From the NCBI GenBank assembly GCA_014338405.1, contig JTDE01002857.1, positions 23,411 through 87,410 of the forward strand: a DNA stretch of 64,000 bases. The letters run 5' to 3'. Under the pieces are notes generated by a model, which ran no database searches, was not told the origin of the DNA, and saw only the letters and a program-made list of their open reading frames with translations. Positions 13,690 to 26,900 of this stretch are shown here, piece by piece. How positions within the stretch are numbered: position 1 is the stretch's first letter; each line of letters opens with the position of its first letter. Source of the stretch: Paragonimus skrjabini miyazakii (taxonomy: Eukaryota; Platyhelminthes; Trematoda; Plagiorchiida; Troglotrematidae). Made by a program: the position numbers and the translations under genes.

Positions 13690-14091
13690 TACTGATGCAG
13701 GTTGTCTCGGATGAATCTGTCGATCAAGACTCTTAACCGGTTAAACCATGACCATGGAGTTAGAAAGTGCATTGCATTGTGGACAGAGTCCAACTGTGAA
13801 GCACTTCTGTCTGCACAGTAACTCATGTGTTCCATTACTCAGTTCCCGAGAGTGACAACTTAAACGCTCAGCCTCATTTAGTGGGCGAATATGTGCTAGT
13901 GGATGACACAGGGTGTGGAGTATCTTGAATGTAATACTTAGGTCTCCGCTAAGATATCTGTAATCCGTTCAGAATTTACCTAACTCAGTCAGTCTTTCCA
14001 GGTAAGGAGATCACGTGAGCGCAGTAATTCTTCTGGTGACCCATCTTTGAACACTTCCGATAAGCGCCAAATCTTCCTGAAGAAAAAGACT
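13690..14091 (-). pseudogene. LINE (CR1/Jockey-type) reverse transcriptase, C-terminal end
   Basis: A single minus-strand frame, interrupted by in-frame stops, matches the end of non-LTR retrotransposon ORF2 proteins downstream of the RT palm. It starts EDLALIGSVQRWVTRRIT, the usual conserved tail motif (D-I-x-x-I-E-x-V-Q-R-R). It continues with YLERLTELG, then LSGDLSITFKILH, corresponding to the usual R-R-x-R-G-D-L-I-x-T-Y-K-I-x-x block. Further on are a Cys/Phe-rich stretch (QKCFTVGLCPQCNALSN) at the position of the family's F-x-x-R-V-V-x-x-W-N-x-L-P motif, and a final LDRQIHP. Three stops follow TALT, GKF and MVMV. The catalytic palm is absent, so this is a 5'-truncated dead copy, typical of LINE insertion. 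It has no ATG-initiated frame. Confidence 0.75.
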
Positions 14092-17000
14092 GGCGAGCGT
14101 GTATGTTTGTAATTCTGTGAGCGACCTCATGAGTTGTTGATATCAGCTTTCATTACCAACTGAAAGCAAAACATTCACACAATACAAATTATCCGTAGAC
14201 AAGCTTTTTTAATTTACAATCATTCGACCGCTGGTTTAAGACAGACAATGCAAAATGAAATCGTTTTGAGTTATAAGTGAAAGAACAATAATGTTGAAAA
14301 TCAAAACAATGTTGAAAATCAGTTTAGGTGATCGCATTTTACTGATATAGGGTAAGATAGAAGATATGATGGAACAGAAGGTTTGGCACACCACAGTTAA
14401 ACATTGTGTGGAGAGACAGACAATTTAAAATTTGCTTCCCTACAGTTATTTGGCAGGTAAATGAAATTCGGTTACTGTTTTAACCACGTAACAGTTGATG
14501 CAATTTTGCTTCGTATTCAAAGAAACATAGGATAAAGACCATTCACATTTTATCTAGTGTACTTCAAGTTAGTGTACAAAATCAACGCCAGCAACATCAA
14601 GCGTTCTTTTTCCTGTTAAGATGGATAGCTAATTGCCACGTCAGTAGTCATTTCATCCCGTATAAGTTTCTTGGAGTATTAGAAGTTTAGGAAGGGATAC
14701 CGTTAGACGTAGTTTGGCAGAACTCTTCTTAAGAATCAGAGTTAACAGCACAATTTGGCAGCGGCTGTCAACTTATGTTGAGTGAATGCATTGCGTGGGT
14801 AATACATTCTCAGATTAGGGTAGCTCATCTACACAGTACTTGAAACCAATCAGTAATATTCCATTTAGTTAAACAGCCGGACAATTTTTTTAGAAGACCA
14901 AGTCGTAAATGTTGGACCTCGTCTTCACAACGGTTCATGGTACTTCTAATGCATAATGTTGAATCGACAAAAGGGTCTTTAATGGATTCTCAGGAATCAT
15001 GGAAGTTTCGATTCAGCCTGATAGTGTAATAATTAGGAACTCCCTTTAAAAAGTTACTATCATTCATAGGTTTCGGCACCCTCCGTGTATTCATGCAGCG
15101 CCTGCTGCCCAGATGTGTGCCAGCGTTACTCAATTTCATGTAGAGTTGTGTTAAGCAATTCTCAGTTCTACACGCTTCACATATTTCTTCATCAGCTATT
15201 TAGTTTCCGTTCACAGAATCCATTAACTTGATTTGAAAAACCTAACCGTATAATTCGCACACATAACTCACCGTGCAACCTGGTTGTTAACGTTCTGTAA
15301 TGTGAAAACATAAAACTCATCTTTCAGTCATCTCCTTCAACAAAGTTCAATAGATCTTCCTAACTGAGAGGCGCACTCCTACTAATTATTCTAACTGGGT
15401 CTATACTTAGACGTGGTAAAACATTACAAGTGTCATGTTTAATATTCTTTGCTTGCTAAAACCTGTCATGCACTATACACTACGTTATTTCGTCCCGCAG
15501 TTCCTTGGTGGATCAGACGAAAACCAACAGCTGGAATTGATTTTTTATGGATTGCATACGACTGTTGAATGCCTCCTGTTTGTCATCTTGTATATCTGTG
15601 TTCTTCGGTTTATGGTGGTAGAGACTACATGCAACCTATACTTGTTATCACTCTGCTGCATTTTGCACGTCTAGTTCGGTCACCATGCCGAAGTGGTTTA
15701 GGTCAGACCACTGGTCTTTACATACCCGCTGAACATTATCCATAGTTTTCATGAACACACAAATGAGACAATCAATGGTCTGAACTCTAGTCGACATTGC
15801 TTTCACTGTCTTACTTAGTCGCTCAGTTCGATGAATCCGGTGTATTTGAATCCATAGCAGTGTAAAGCTTACAAGTCTGTTTATGATAACTGGTCAAACA
15901 AGATAAATGACACGTTGTTCTGGCTGATCTCGCACTGTCTGCAACAGTGTTGTTGACTCCGTGGCAGTTTGGTCAGAACAGACTAGACAAAAATAATGTA
16001 TATCTTTGTAGATTACCCGACAGCGATGCTCATTAAAGTGAAGCAATTCAATGTGCACTGATATTTTTTCAGTGTTTCCTTTGGATAAAGAGAAATCGGT
16101 GCATTATAATTGCTTGTCACTATTTACAGAGTGATGTATTCTCATTTTTGTAATATATTCGTTTTTAAATAACCATTTGGTTTATGCACCAGGTCAAGTG
16201 GTCATTCTGTATGAATATAGCTACGAGCAACGTTTGCTGTAGAGAATAGCTTATATTCCCTCGTTTGCAGTAGTTTGTTACTTTTGCCAACACATCCTTA
16301 GCCAAGAAAGGATTTCGAGTGTTTATGCAAATGCATGCCTATGTTACACCAACTAAGCCACACAAATTTAAATCTGATTAAAAAACTCACCTCATGAATG
16401 GATTGCATAAGGTGAACGTCACACAGTTGCCTGTATATTTCTTGTTCGCATTGAATTGAATTCAAACAGAAGGAGTTCATTCGCATCTGCTGTACAAATC
16501 ATTGATCTGATTTAATGTTGAAAACCTGTCCGACTGTTCACGAGTTTCTCCATTGAAGTAATTCTGGGTAAAGTCGACTTTTCAGCCATCATTGAACTTA
16601 ATTAAGTCAGTGTTCATAACTTCTTCTGTAAACAAGGCTCCAAACTGGTATCTATTGCAATTGAAGAAATACCTGTACTCATATGTGTGTATTAATCACT
16701 TCGAAGTATTAAATATTCTTTTTCTAGATATCAGGTATCTATAGACATTAAGGACTCAGTTCGGCAAAATTTGTCTTCAGTCGCCAACTTCATGTTCAAC
16801 GAATTAGATGTGGTCGCCAATCAGTTATAGGTTTGTCATAAATATGACCATAACGCTCCGATAAAAGATAGAGTTATCGTTTCACAGTATACACCAACAA
16901 ATCTACAGACGTCTTGTGAACCGAATCACTAGTACGTGCAGTCATCTGTCACCCTTTGCGGTGATATCAAACAATGTCTGCTTCAGCCAATTTCTACACG

Positions 17001-19284
17001 ATAAGTCAAAACAGAGACATGGCTTGTCATTGAGAGTCCATGTGCGTGTGCTTAGGGCGTAAGCGCAGATCTAGATGTAGATCAATTGCTACGTGAGACC
17101 TTACGATTGTAACTCATGTTTATACGTTCCAAGGTGAAATACATCCATCCAACCTACATGATACGTTTCAGGTGGTACCAAGCATACTTCCTATGTATTA
17201 CCAAACCTTGGAAACAAAGCACTTATCTCAAAATGATTTACAGTAAATTAATCAGCCAGTTTTAACTGTGCTGATCGATAGACGCAAATTGTGAGACATG
17301 GCTTGCATCAATGTATATGTATGCATGATTGGATTGTGCAACTGGCTATAGATGAAGTGTAATAACTGTCCTGCTAACTGCAACCGCCGACTTCACAAAT
17401 ACGACTTCTCTTCAAGTTAACAGAAATCATCAGATGTGTTGTGCAAGCTTTTAATAACAGGTGAGTAGTAGGAGACTTGTGTTGATGTAAGTTGACTACC
17501 ATTCGCACGTGGTTTCGTTCCAGCCAGCCCGTTCTCAAAAGACGGTGGGCGAAAGCTGCAATAAACTGTGCAAACTTTTCGACTTATATCAACAAGAATT
17601 CCTACTAGTTTTCGACATGTGTACATTTACTAAGTGATCATCTCGATATCGCTACATTTCCTATAAACATCACTTGTTTGCTTCGCCAAGTCCGGTAGCT
17701 CAGTTGCTTACGATCGTCACCAGTACAATTTTTGGTATTCAGCCGCATACGTGAGCCCACAACTCAGCGAAGTAATCATTCGATACAAATGTGTTGAGAA
17801 ATAAGAGAAAGAAGAAAAGATAAAGGATCTTCATAAGAAAATGAAATAAAAGTGGAATCTACAACTTTGTTGATGCAGGCTCGCCAATGATTGGGACACA
17901 CTGTCATAGTTAAAAATGTTTCCAGTCAGCAACCAATTTAACTCTGACACGTGGGTGTACCTTGAGTGGAGTACTACAACGTACTCGAGAAGGTGTTAAT
18001 AACTGTTTTATCTAACAGGTTAGGATATTTATTCTCAGGTGACCTTTTTTGTCACCATCAAACCAAAGTTTGGTAAATTTTGTAGTTTTATTGCATGAGG
18101 GCCATACTCGAACTAGGCGCTTTTTTGCACTATTCGTTATAACTTTATGCAACTGATGATTGATTGAGTAATAGACAAGTTTGACTGATTATGCCATTGT
18201 AGTCTGCTCAGCTGCCAATGGACTTGGTGGGCTCGCTAAAGTGCGATCAGTATCTTATATTTTCACCTACACATCGGGACACCATATAAGATGTTGTCAG
18301 CTAAATTTTACGTCCCTGATTGTATCCACGACAAAGTTATTGACTGACTAGTTTATTTTCAGGGGTTCCGTGACTCCATTCTGATTCGAAACGGAAACGG
18401 AACATACTTGTGGTTCTATAGATTTACTCCTACATACACTTTCTGTAGATAAGGTTACTGTTTCTTGTTTGATTCACAGTTTCGCCCGCTCATTTTTGGT
18501 CCACGTTGAGGGAGTCGCGGACAAATGACATTGTATTAAATCAATCAAGAAAGAGATGTTACTACATTTAAACAGCGAATAACACCTAAAAGTCATCATA
18601 TACTTAGGGTGCATGTGAAACCGCTGGCTAGTATTTTGTTGTACCATTCAATGGACTCACTCATACCAAAGCTAGTCGCTGGTGTCCGTCTTGTTCAAAA
18701 CTGTTTTATGCGGGTTCCAGACTTTTCAGCTCTACCATACAATTTGTGCCGACATGCACCAGCCCGTGGTGTCTAAACACCGTTATTTGATCATAGAAAT
18801 TCCTATTGATTTTGAATCAACTACCAGACTTACTAACAATGAAGTCACTTTGAGTCGTCCATGTCGACTTTCACGGCATTTTGAATTCAACCATTTGACT
18901 GTTTAGAACTGTGAAAGCTCATCAACAAATACCCTAGATGAACGCCACTCATATCACTAGACAACATATGATGTAGTACTTCCATCCTACAAATAACAAA
19001 AAAAGTAAACTCTTTCTTCATTGACACTGTTTTTCGTCAAAGAAAGGATGTGCTGGCTATCTTGATCCTGGTCAATGTGTATACTCGGCAGTAGGTAAGA
19101 AAACTACATCGGAGGAATCTCACAAATACATGCATGTTGTAATTAATATCAGGGTTTTGTCAACCCAATCTTTGGTATCTTGTACTGTAAAATAGCAATA
19201 AGAAAGTGTGGTGACGAGCAATGTTCGGTTGCAGCGTATTTTGACAAAAGCATAACCGTTATGAAATTGCGATTTATCCTACGT
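14092..19284. other. Unassigned DNA
   Basis: No gene or mobile-element coding segment recognised. A short direct repeat (AATGTTGAAAATCA twice) lies at about 14290-14320. A tRNA A-box-like string occurs near 17690 but is not accompanied by a credible B box or cloverleaf. Confidence 0.5.
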
Positions 19285-19415
19285 TGGAATGAAGATGTTA
19301 GTGATAAGTGGATTGAGAATAACACAACGTTATGAGCAAGTTGTAATACTCTTGTTTCAACTACTTTGAGTGGCCTTTCTCAGGAGTGTTATAATCGAAC
19401 TCACACTAACAAAGG
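19285..19415 (+). repeat. PLE-2 family 3' tail, plus-strand copy
   Basis: About 130 bp that align with the minus-strand PLE-2 tail at 19776-19830 and the plus-strand tail at 48050-48160. The shared core is AGAATAACACAACGTTA, then GCAAGTTGTAA, then CAGGAGTGTT and TCGAACTCACACTAAC. The 5' side loses similarity at about 19284, as expected of a 5'-truncated element. The matching copy at 48 kb diverges at the same downstream point, just after CACTAAC or CATTAAC, which probably marks the element's 3' terminus. Confidence 0.72.
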
Positions 19416-19699
19416 ACCAGAGGTCACGTAAGATTTGCCGTGGTTAGGTCCATCTGCGGTGCAACTAAATCGGTTGGTCGAATCGTTTGCCCATTAGGTG
19501 GGGGCTAGACTGATGTAGATAATATTCGTTTGTGTCTGGTGTTGTTTATCCATCCACGCCACACTGCAGATAGGGTTTTGCTATCATTGCGATTAACACA
19601 AGCATGTAGTGTGTGAACGGTGAGAGCTTCAGCGCAGCAGCGCTCCGCATGGGAAGGCAGACCTCTGTGAATCACTCGGGCTTGATCAAAACCTACGTT

Positions 19700-19830
19700 G
19701 TGATTGATAAATGCATTTAGAATAACACAACGTTACGAGCAAGTTGTAATACTCTACTTTTCAACCACCTCGATTGGTTGCTCGTAACGTTGTGTTATTC
19801 TTAGTCCATTTATCAATAACATGTTAAACA
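19700..19830. repeat. Long inverted repeat (tail-to-tail PLE-2 ends)
   Basis: The left arm (about 19702-19745) reads TGATAAATGCATTTAGAATA and continues ACACAACGTTACGAGCAA. The right arm (about 19780-19820) is its reverse complement with a few differences, beginning TTGCTCGTAACGTTGTG. Arms of roughly 38 bp enclose about 35 bp. Both arms belong to the PLE-2 3' tail, so a short plus-strand copy abuts the minus-strand PLE-2 tail to tail. Inverted and partially tandem copies are a known feature of Penelope-type insertions. This is DNA structure derived from element sequence, not a terminator. Confidence 0.85.
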
Positions 19831-19889
19831 CGACGCCCAAACTGTTTGATTTCATTCGTACTAAATTTGGTGCGGATATCCTACTACGT

Positions 19890-20271
19890 TGTGATTCTCT
19901 GACAGTGCATGTAGTGCGATGGCCGAATCCTTCTCTAGCTTCTGAAGTTGATATGCGTCCTGAGGAGGAAACCTCGTGTACCTCTTGTGTTCGGCGACAT
20001 GTGCTTCCAGTTGTCTGCTTGTCTCTCCTATGTAGTTGGCATTTTAGTCACCGCATTTGATTTCGTAAACGCAGTCTGTCTGGTCGCCCATAGAAACTGG
20101 ATCTTTCGGATGCATCATCAGTCGTTCTAAGGTATTATTTAATCGAAATACGGTCTGTACAGCGTACTCAGACTGGATGGTGCGAATTTTTTCGGATGTT
20201 TGTTCACGATACGGTATTTGCACATTGGACTTGAAATTTCTGGTCGTTTTGGTCCCCACCTTAGTTGACAT
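19890..20271 (-). pseudogene. PLE-2 GIY-YIG endonuclease domain, broken
   Basis: The minus-strand frame beginning MSTKVGTKTTRNFKSN contains the linker and then CVYEIKCGD, the family's Y-x-I-x-C-x-x-C segment. A TAA stop replaces a codon here, and the same frame continues NANYIGETSRQLEAHVAEHK. The YIGET-R-x-L-x-x-R-x-x-E-H region is the GIY-YIG nuclease core. It ends DSAIALHALSENHNV, matching the H-x-x-x-x-x-H segment of the domain. After that the reading frame shifts (NLVRMKSNSLGVVFNMLLIN), apparently the C-terminal helix region. In PLEs this nuclease nicks target DNA to prime reverse transcription. Confidence 0.83.
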
Positions 20272-20417
20272 GCGCTTAATTGTGTTCTAAACAATCGCGT
20301 TTGGACATTGGTTTGCGGCTAGCATTTCTTTAATTCGAGAAATTTCTGTTGTTTTGGAGAGTTTAGTAGTGCAAATCTTAGTAGCCCTGTTGATGAGTGG
20401 TTTGATTACTGTTCTTT

Positions 20418-20879
20418 TCATGCCGACTGGATGCGACGAGTTGAGTTTGAGATACCGACCAGAATGAATTGGTTTTGGTACACAGAAATCTGGAATCTCT
20501 GGTGCTCATCATCTTTTACTAGGCAGTCTAGAGAAGTAAGTGAACGTTCTTCAGTTTCAGTTTCCAATGTGAATACGATGCCGTTGCATTTCGAATTAAG
20601 AAACTGTAGGAATTGGTCGCGACCGCTCCGTTTCATGTTTACGAATGCGTCATCTACATATGGTCACCAAATTCGTGGAGGACAGATAAATTCACTGATC
20701 GCTTGTATTTCCAGGTATCCGAGGAAAATATTGGCTACTGTAGGTGCAACAGGAAAACCCATAGCTACACCATCGGCTTGCTTGTACAATTTTTTGTTGA
20801 ATGTGAACAATGGTGCATGGTGTTTCTGTCGCTGGTCTAAATCCATCCGAAGCCCTGACTTTTCACATATGATTCTCAT
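20418..20879 (-). pseudogene. PLE-2 reverse transcriptase palm, stop beside YVDD
   Basis: The first part reads APLFTFNKKLYKQADGVAMG followed by FPVAPTVANIFLGYLE, the conserved PLE RT block in which an aromatic F-N-x-x-x-Y-x-Q-x-D-G-V-A-M-G precedes the helix leading to the active site. After PPRIW comes a TGA stop (20664-20666), then directly PYVDDAFV, whose YVDD is encoded at 20649-20660 and holds the two catalytic aspartates. The frame then continues 72 codons (MKRSGRDQFLQFLN, LDCLVKDD). The single stop, TGG-TGA, lies two codons before the catalytic motif. The product would be inactive unless the stop is read through or is an assembly error. Confidence 0.88.
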
Positions 20880-20900
20880 ATAATATCTAGAGTAGTTACC

Positions 20901-23900
20901 GTTTCCAGAGAAGAAACTGATATAAATTCCTCATTATCAGGCCTTAGAGGAGTCTTTCTCTACATGAAGGCAATATTTTACCCTGCAGACCGTTTCGTAT
21001 ACTTCTGTGATTCCCCCTGAGGCCAACACATGTTGGGCTTGGGTCAACAAAACAGTCACACAGTTCTTTCTAAAATGAATAAAACGGTTGCAACCACAAA
21101 TTTGTGTCGTATATGGTTCTCGAATGTTTCCTTCTTCAAAGATTTCTGATACACAAATATTTCGCTTCCTTCTGAATGCCCCATAGACCACAATGTTTCT
21201 TCCTGTGAGTTAGCACTGTGTTTTGCTTAGGCAATAATTCTTCAGATATATACGCAAGGTTATCACAACGTAGACAAAATTTTGTCCGGAGTTATCCCAA
21301 ACAGCTCACACTGCCGGCATTTATTACTACCGAATGATAGATCCACATTGCACAAGTACAAACTAACCATAACTCAAAAACTCCACAATGACCAGTATTT
21401 ACTAGCATAAACAGGGTTAAAAAACATCCAGTGATAACGTTGAACTCAGTTCTATCTTAAGGTGGAATATTGACAAAAAGACTAATGGCTACTTCTGTAC
21501 CAGTAAATCAGTGGTGATTGAATGTTTAACCATTCAAGCATATCTCCAAGCGTTAGTAGCAGTGTGCACCTTCTTATGCAAAATAAAATTTGCGAAGTGG
21601 CTTGTAATACAAAGCTCACTCAAATCCGAAATGCGTACCTAACCTATCTGCACGGGTAATTTTGCGTATTTACTGCACTTTCACAAACGTGCTGCAGCTG
21701 AGTAACAGATTGCTTAGGGAGAGGAAAACAATTTGCCATGCCCACGAACCCTTAGTTGAACTCCGTCCCCGTGACTGTACATCAATATCGGGTGTCCATT
21801 CCGTCACTCTTTCGTTCCTAATTTCGACCTTCATGTGTTCATCCAACACAAAATACGATCTAACTCGTTATGTTGAGCGATTACACGACTGCATTTGATA
21901 ATCAGTTGAAATGTTGGAGGTGGATTGCTCTGCTGAATCCATTCCAAGTTGTTAAGTGAATGCTACGAATATTACGGTGAAACCCATGTGCAAAATTGCC
22001 ACCTGGTGAACTGAGTTCCGTATACGTCTTGAGTACCTTTTCAGTTACTGAAACTAGGAAACCTCAATGCTGAAACTTTCGCGTTACTCATGGAGCTGTT
22101 GACCCGTTCAAGATCGAATTACCAAATGATGACACACACGGGATGATTGCCCAGGGATGATTGAATGAAAGTTCCGTATTTTTCAAATATCCCCTGGACT
22201 ATGAGAACACATTCGCTCACCGCAAGAACACAATGTTATATTTACCGTGAACCATTGGTTACTCAGTCGGTAACTGTTTCAGTGAGTGTAACGCAGTTCA
22301 AACAATGTGTACTAGTTGGATGTGTGAGGGATGAGCGCCATAAATCGCCTTGTCCACATTTTGTTTAAGAATTAGTCTGCGCAAAATGTGCTGAAATCTC
22401 GATAAAATAAAAACCGTTTTGGTCAATTTTTTTGCAGCACTGTAAAAATAAGATATTTTACAGCTACTGTGATAGACATTTATAACGAAAAGTCATCATG
22501 AAAAGTATGATAGCTAGTCTTTAAATATCTTCTCACTATAGAACGTGGATTTTTCTCTCCGCTATGGCGTGCGTCGCTATAGCAAAAATCTTGTAACTAA
22601 ATTAATAATCTCTAACAAAAGTTACGTTCGATAAAACGAATTGCTTAAGATGCAGTACGGCTCAACCATTCGCAAATCACCAGCCTACCTCATGTGGGAA
22701 CTCAGCTGTTTTATCCGCCAGCTTCCTTTCTAAACTCTGACCTTGAGAACAGTCCCCAGCGTGTTAAGTTGGAGAACATTGTCAATGGATTTTGGATTAC
22801 GCTCCAAGGTTATTTCCACTTTTCTGCATATGCCTGCAAAGACTTTATTCTAACATGTATGATAAACAAATGCAGTGGAAAACATTCATTGATTTTATCC
22901 GAGGTTTGGGGATAGGTGTCAGTCTGTACGACCTCACAACGGACGACAGGTAGACTGTCTGTAGAAATAGTACAACAAAGGTGGCCATGAGCTAGTTCGG
23001 ATACTGAAACCAATACGTTTGACTGAGATACCGGAGTACAAACGAAACCTTTGCTTTCTGAGTCTACTGCTTGTACGTTGGAATATATAACACTCGTGAC
23101 CCTACTTGGAAAATGGCATCCATTCTTGTTCAAATCTTGGTTAGCTACAAACTGAATCTGACAAGTCGTAATCATCACACATGACAGCTACCACAAAAGT
23201 TGTCAAGCACAGTTGAATGCATACATACTGGACATTATTTCATTATGAAACTGAACTTTCATGGGGTTTTCAGTCACAGACTGGACAGCAAGATTAGTAG
23301 AAATATGTATGTCGTGGCAAATTGACGTTGCCCGAAAAAGTCGCGAAATTACTATGGAACTTGGTCAAGTGTGCACGACATCTGTGACAACAAACTGACC
23401 GCTTTACTATATTCTTTTTCTGATCGTTCTGACACTATGGTTGACTGCGGTTCCAAACGCACATGCATGGGACCTTGATCACTCTACAGCTTAGCGAGAA
23501 ATGGTTTACGCTGTGAATACTACTTGCTTCATATGACCACGTTTCGGTTGAAACAACTAGTCGTTTAATAAAGGAAATAATTTCTTGGATAAATATCTTA
23601 ACTGTTGTTTTCCCAAGGTTGCGAAGCTGTTCTAATTACAATAAACATTCCTAGGGCTACCACTACATGTTTCATTTGACGTACAACCCATTTCTGGATA
23701 GCCGAATATACATCACTTGTATAAACTTTTACTGTAGTCGGCTCCGCTAGTATGTAATCTATCGTATACATAATCGATTCCGCACATCGGTCAATTCAAT
23801 CTGTGACCAAGGTGATCACGCTGAGCATATGTACATGTTACTCTGATCTTAGGCAAAGTGAACATCAAATCAGAAGAGCTGGATTTTCACAGAACTCACA

Positions 23901-26900
23901 GTCCAACTGTTTGACACAGTTTGTGTGGGTTTTGGTAAACACTGTTTGTCTTTACATGTGCTTGAAAAATATGCATGGAATAGGTAGTTGTCAATATTAC
24001 CGCACGCACCTATAACTGGGCTGATCATCTTTACATAGCGGATGGTTTGGCCGAGAAAAAACCACGTGATTAAATGAACTGGTTCATTCAGAGAGTGGGG
24101 GGCATATGAACAAGGTCACAAGGACACATATGCTAAGGCTGACGATAGATGTGCACTTCATCCTGATAATGTTTACAGAGGCCGTAAAATAATAAAATTT
24201 GTTTTCAACCAGGTGCTCTTCAATTAGTTTTGTAGTAATATGGTTTTGCGCATATGACCAAACTTCAATTTGGCAAGTTATAGCATGAATCAAGTTAAGC
24301 TCATGCCAAAGTGGCTATTAGTGAATACACAAATAACGCTAAAAATGCCCATCTTCAGGGCAGATCGAGTTCCTTGCCCCAACAAACGATTCATCTCACC
24401 TCTCCCCCTAAGTTTCATTCACCAATTCGTGTGACACAGAACGTTAACAATTACGTCTGATACTTTTACAAACCGGGCAATCGTCCTTCGAAAGTAGCTG
24501 ACCTTGACTAGTTCACGTCGATGTTTACATCTAAACAGCTGTGAATGCAAGTTAAGAGCCCGCTGGGCAGTCTGGTGGGATGTGTCCGGCAGTTTAAAGA
24601 AGCGTTCGATTGCGAAACGTTGAAAACTATTGGAATAAATCTGATCAAGCGAGTGAGATGTTGTCAAGACTTGTGTAATTCTGAGAGTTCTCCTAGACCT
24701 GACCGTTTGAGACTGGGACCCAGCAACAGAGACAGTTGGCTGTTCAGAGGAGAAGAAACGGTACAAGTTGCACCGCATCTCAGTCTTTGCATAAACTTGG
24801 CCAGGATGGTTGAAAAATGATGATAAGTCAAAACTAGTGACAACACAACTTTGTCCTTGATGCAGTAAACAGTGGGATATATTAGTCTAGACAAACAAAT
24901 CAAGATGAACTTCATACCTGTAGACAAAAGAGCAACGAAATGGGTCTTAGTGTGTCGTACAGTTAAAGTATCCCGTTGTCCAAAATACTGAGAATTCCTT
25001 GCAGATCCAAAATGAAATCGCGCTCCATTAACGAGGCTAGATATCAACAAAAGTTTAGAGTACACAGGAAATAGTTTACAGACTTCCTAGGAAATTGCTA
25101 CAGAAATATTACCCATAACCTTGTCAGCAGCTGCGAACCCCAACACAGCACATATTAAAAATGCAAAGTATGTCAGCGTTGATTGCTATATAACTTAGCA
25201 GGGTTTGAGTGGGCTCCGATGACAGTGTGGAATTAACTACCCATCTTTTATGATAACCACTCAAATGAAAGTAAACTACAAAGTGGTGGCGAAACGACCG
25301 TGGCGAGTATGAACTTTGTTGACTTCTAAGAATAAATAGGGTTATGAGTTCTGTCGTAGCCTCCATATTCACCAGACGCCTAAACCTTGAAGACATGAGC
25401 AATTCATAACCGTAAATTTGACTTGACTGGAATGAACAAGATGTTTTGTTGGCTCCAGGTTTAAGTACACAATCGGATGACGATAATGGCCCTTAAGGCT
25501 AAAGATTACCGATGAATGTTCAAGTGTGTTTGGTTTTTTTGAATTTAACAATATTCTTTGTTTATCACAACTTTCACAGTTTTGACAGACTTTGTAGTCA
25601 ACCGCTTCTAAGAAGATACCTTTGTTACAGCGTACCGGTATCCTGAATCCTTGTCTAGCAGGGTGTAGGAATTCGGTGTGCATCTTTATTTGGCAAGCTT
25701 ACTGAATGCTACCCACCGACTTCATGTTAGATAGAACTGAATCATAGTATTTAAACATGAAGCCACATTCTTCTCTGGGTAACAGACGGGATGCCTGACC
25801 ATCTGGAGAAGACATACAGTAAATGTTTCGGTAATTCCACCCAAGAAATTGATCACCAACACCCGTTAGTCAAGCTGAAAACACCGACCTTATCAGGTTT
25901 ACGTTTTAAGAGAACCATTACTGATACATAATAGAAGCGACTTATTGTTCCGGCTCATATTTGTTTGCTGCTTTTGCAATTTAGGTGGTGAGTTTTCGAA
26001 TCATCCTATTTATCCTCAGCCTGTCTTTTAAGAACGTCCACTTTCCAGAAGTTCGTGTCACAACATCCCCCAGACATGTTTCTGAGTGTGGAACTTGATG
26101 AAAGGCATTGAGCTCCTCCACCAAGAGTCGACCTTGATTCTGGTTTTTCGTTCTGAAGAATGAAAAGAACTGTGAGCAAACATGAATAGGGTCCAAAATT
26201 TCTACTACCTAGTCTTTGGCTCTATAAACACTTTTGGGAAGGTAGTTTGACGAATAAACGCTGTCTACAAAAGGTTACAAGACTGCATCTGAAATTTAAC
26301 TTGTGACAAATTCCATGGTGTAAATTCGTAAACTGACACCTAAGAGTGTGACTGGTGTCCTTCTGGTAGAGACAATCAGAATGAGGTGCGAAGCAACAGC
26401 CTCCATGTTGTCGGTCGGATCCTTCACTTAATGGAACAGGGATCTCCAAACTCCACTACACCACCCCGTTATATATATATATGTATACATGCATACATAT
26501 ATCTTCCTAGGTAGGCCTCTGTAATTTGTGCCACCTTGCCAAAACGAAAATCTTACGTTCATCAAAGTGCAGTGCGAACGCCAATATTATCATTAGGTAG
26601 AGTGAGAAGCCTAGCTGGAAAGGATCTGAAAGATGGGTTTTACCGCGCAATGATGTCCCTTCCGTGTTACTGGGCTCGCTGGTTGGTATCACATGTCATA
26701 GTGTTACATAGTGGCTGAGTATTAGAAATGACCAAATTGCGAAAAATTTGGACTTCGGCCAAATTCAAACCGGGCGACAAAAACAGCATGTCTAGACAGA
26801 ATAAGCACTCTACTAGTAGGGCGGATTGGCCGATACAACGTTTGTTGCTTATGACCGTGTCGTTTTCGCCGCCATTTGAATCCGTCCGAATTCTGATTAG

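Larger units (their letters stand above)
19776..20900 (-). mobile_element. Penelope-like element remnant (PLE-2)
   Basis: A minus-strand PLE of a family different from PLE-1. In order it carries an RT palm with the expected motifs (20418-20879), a linker at about 20100-20271 (YREQTSEKIRTI, LERLMMHPKDPV), a GIY-YIG nuclease at about 19900-20065, and the element's 3' tail to about 19776, where it meets an inverted tail copy. Stops interrupt each domain. The N-terminal domain is not recognised upstream, so the copy is probably 5'-truncated near 20.9 kb. A frame at 20937-21191 could belong to it but shows no motif I can assign. Confidence 0.88.

Noticed and set aside
14905..14990. Short LDLVFTT peptide resembling the end of a LINE endonuclease
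   Set aside because: Only seven residues match. It is on the opposite strand to the nearby LINE RT tail, and a stop follows shortly after.
17688..17780. tRNA-like A box (GGTAGCTCAGTTGC)
   Set aside because: No matching B box, acceptor stem or cloverleaf could be drawn. At most a decayed tRNA-derived SINE.
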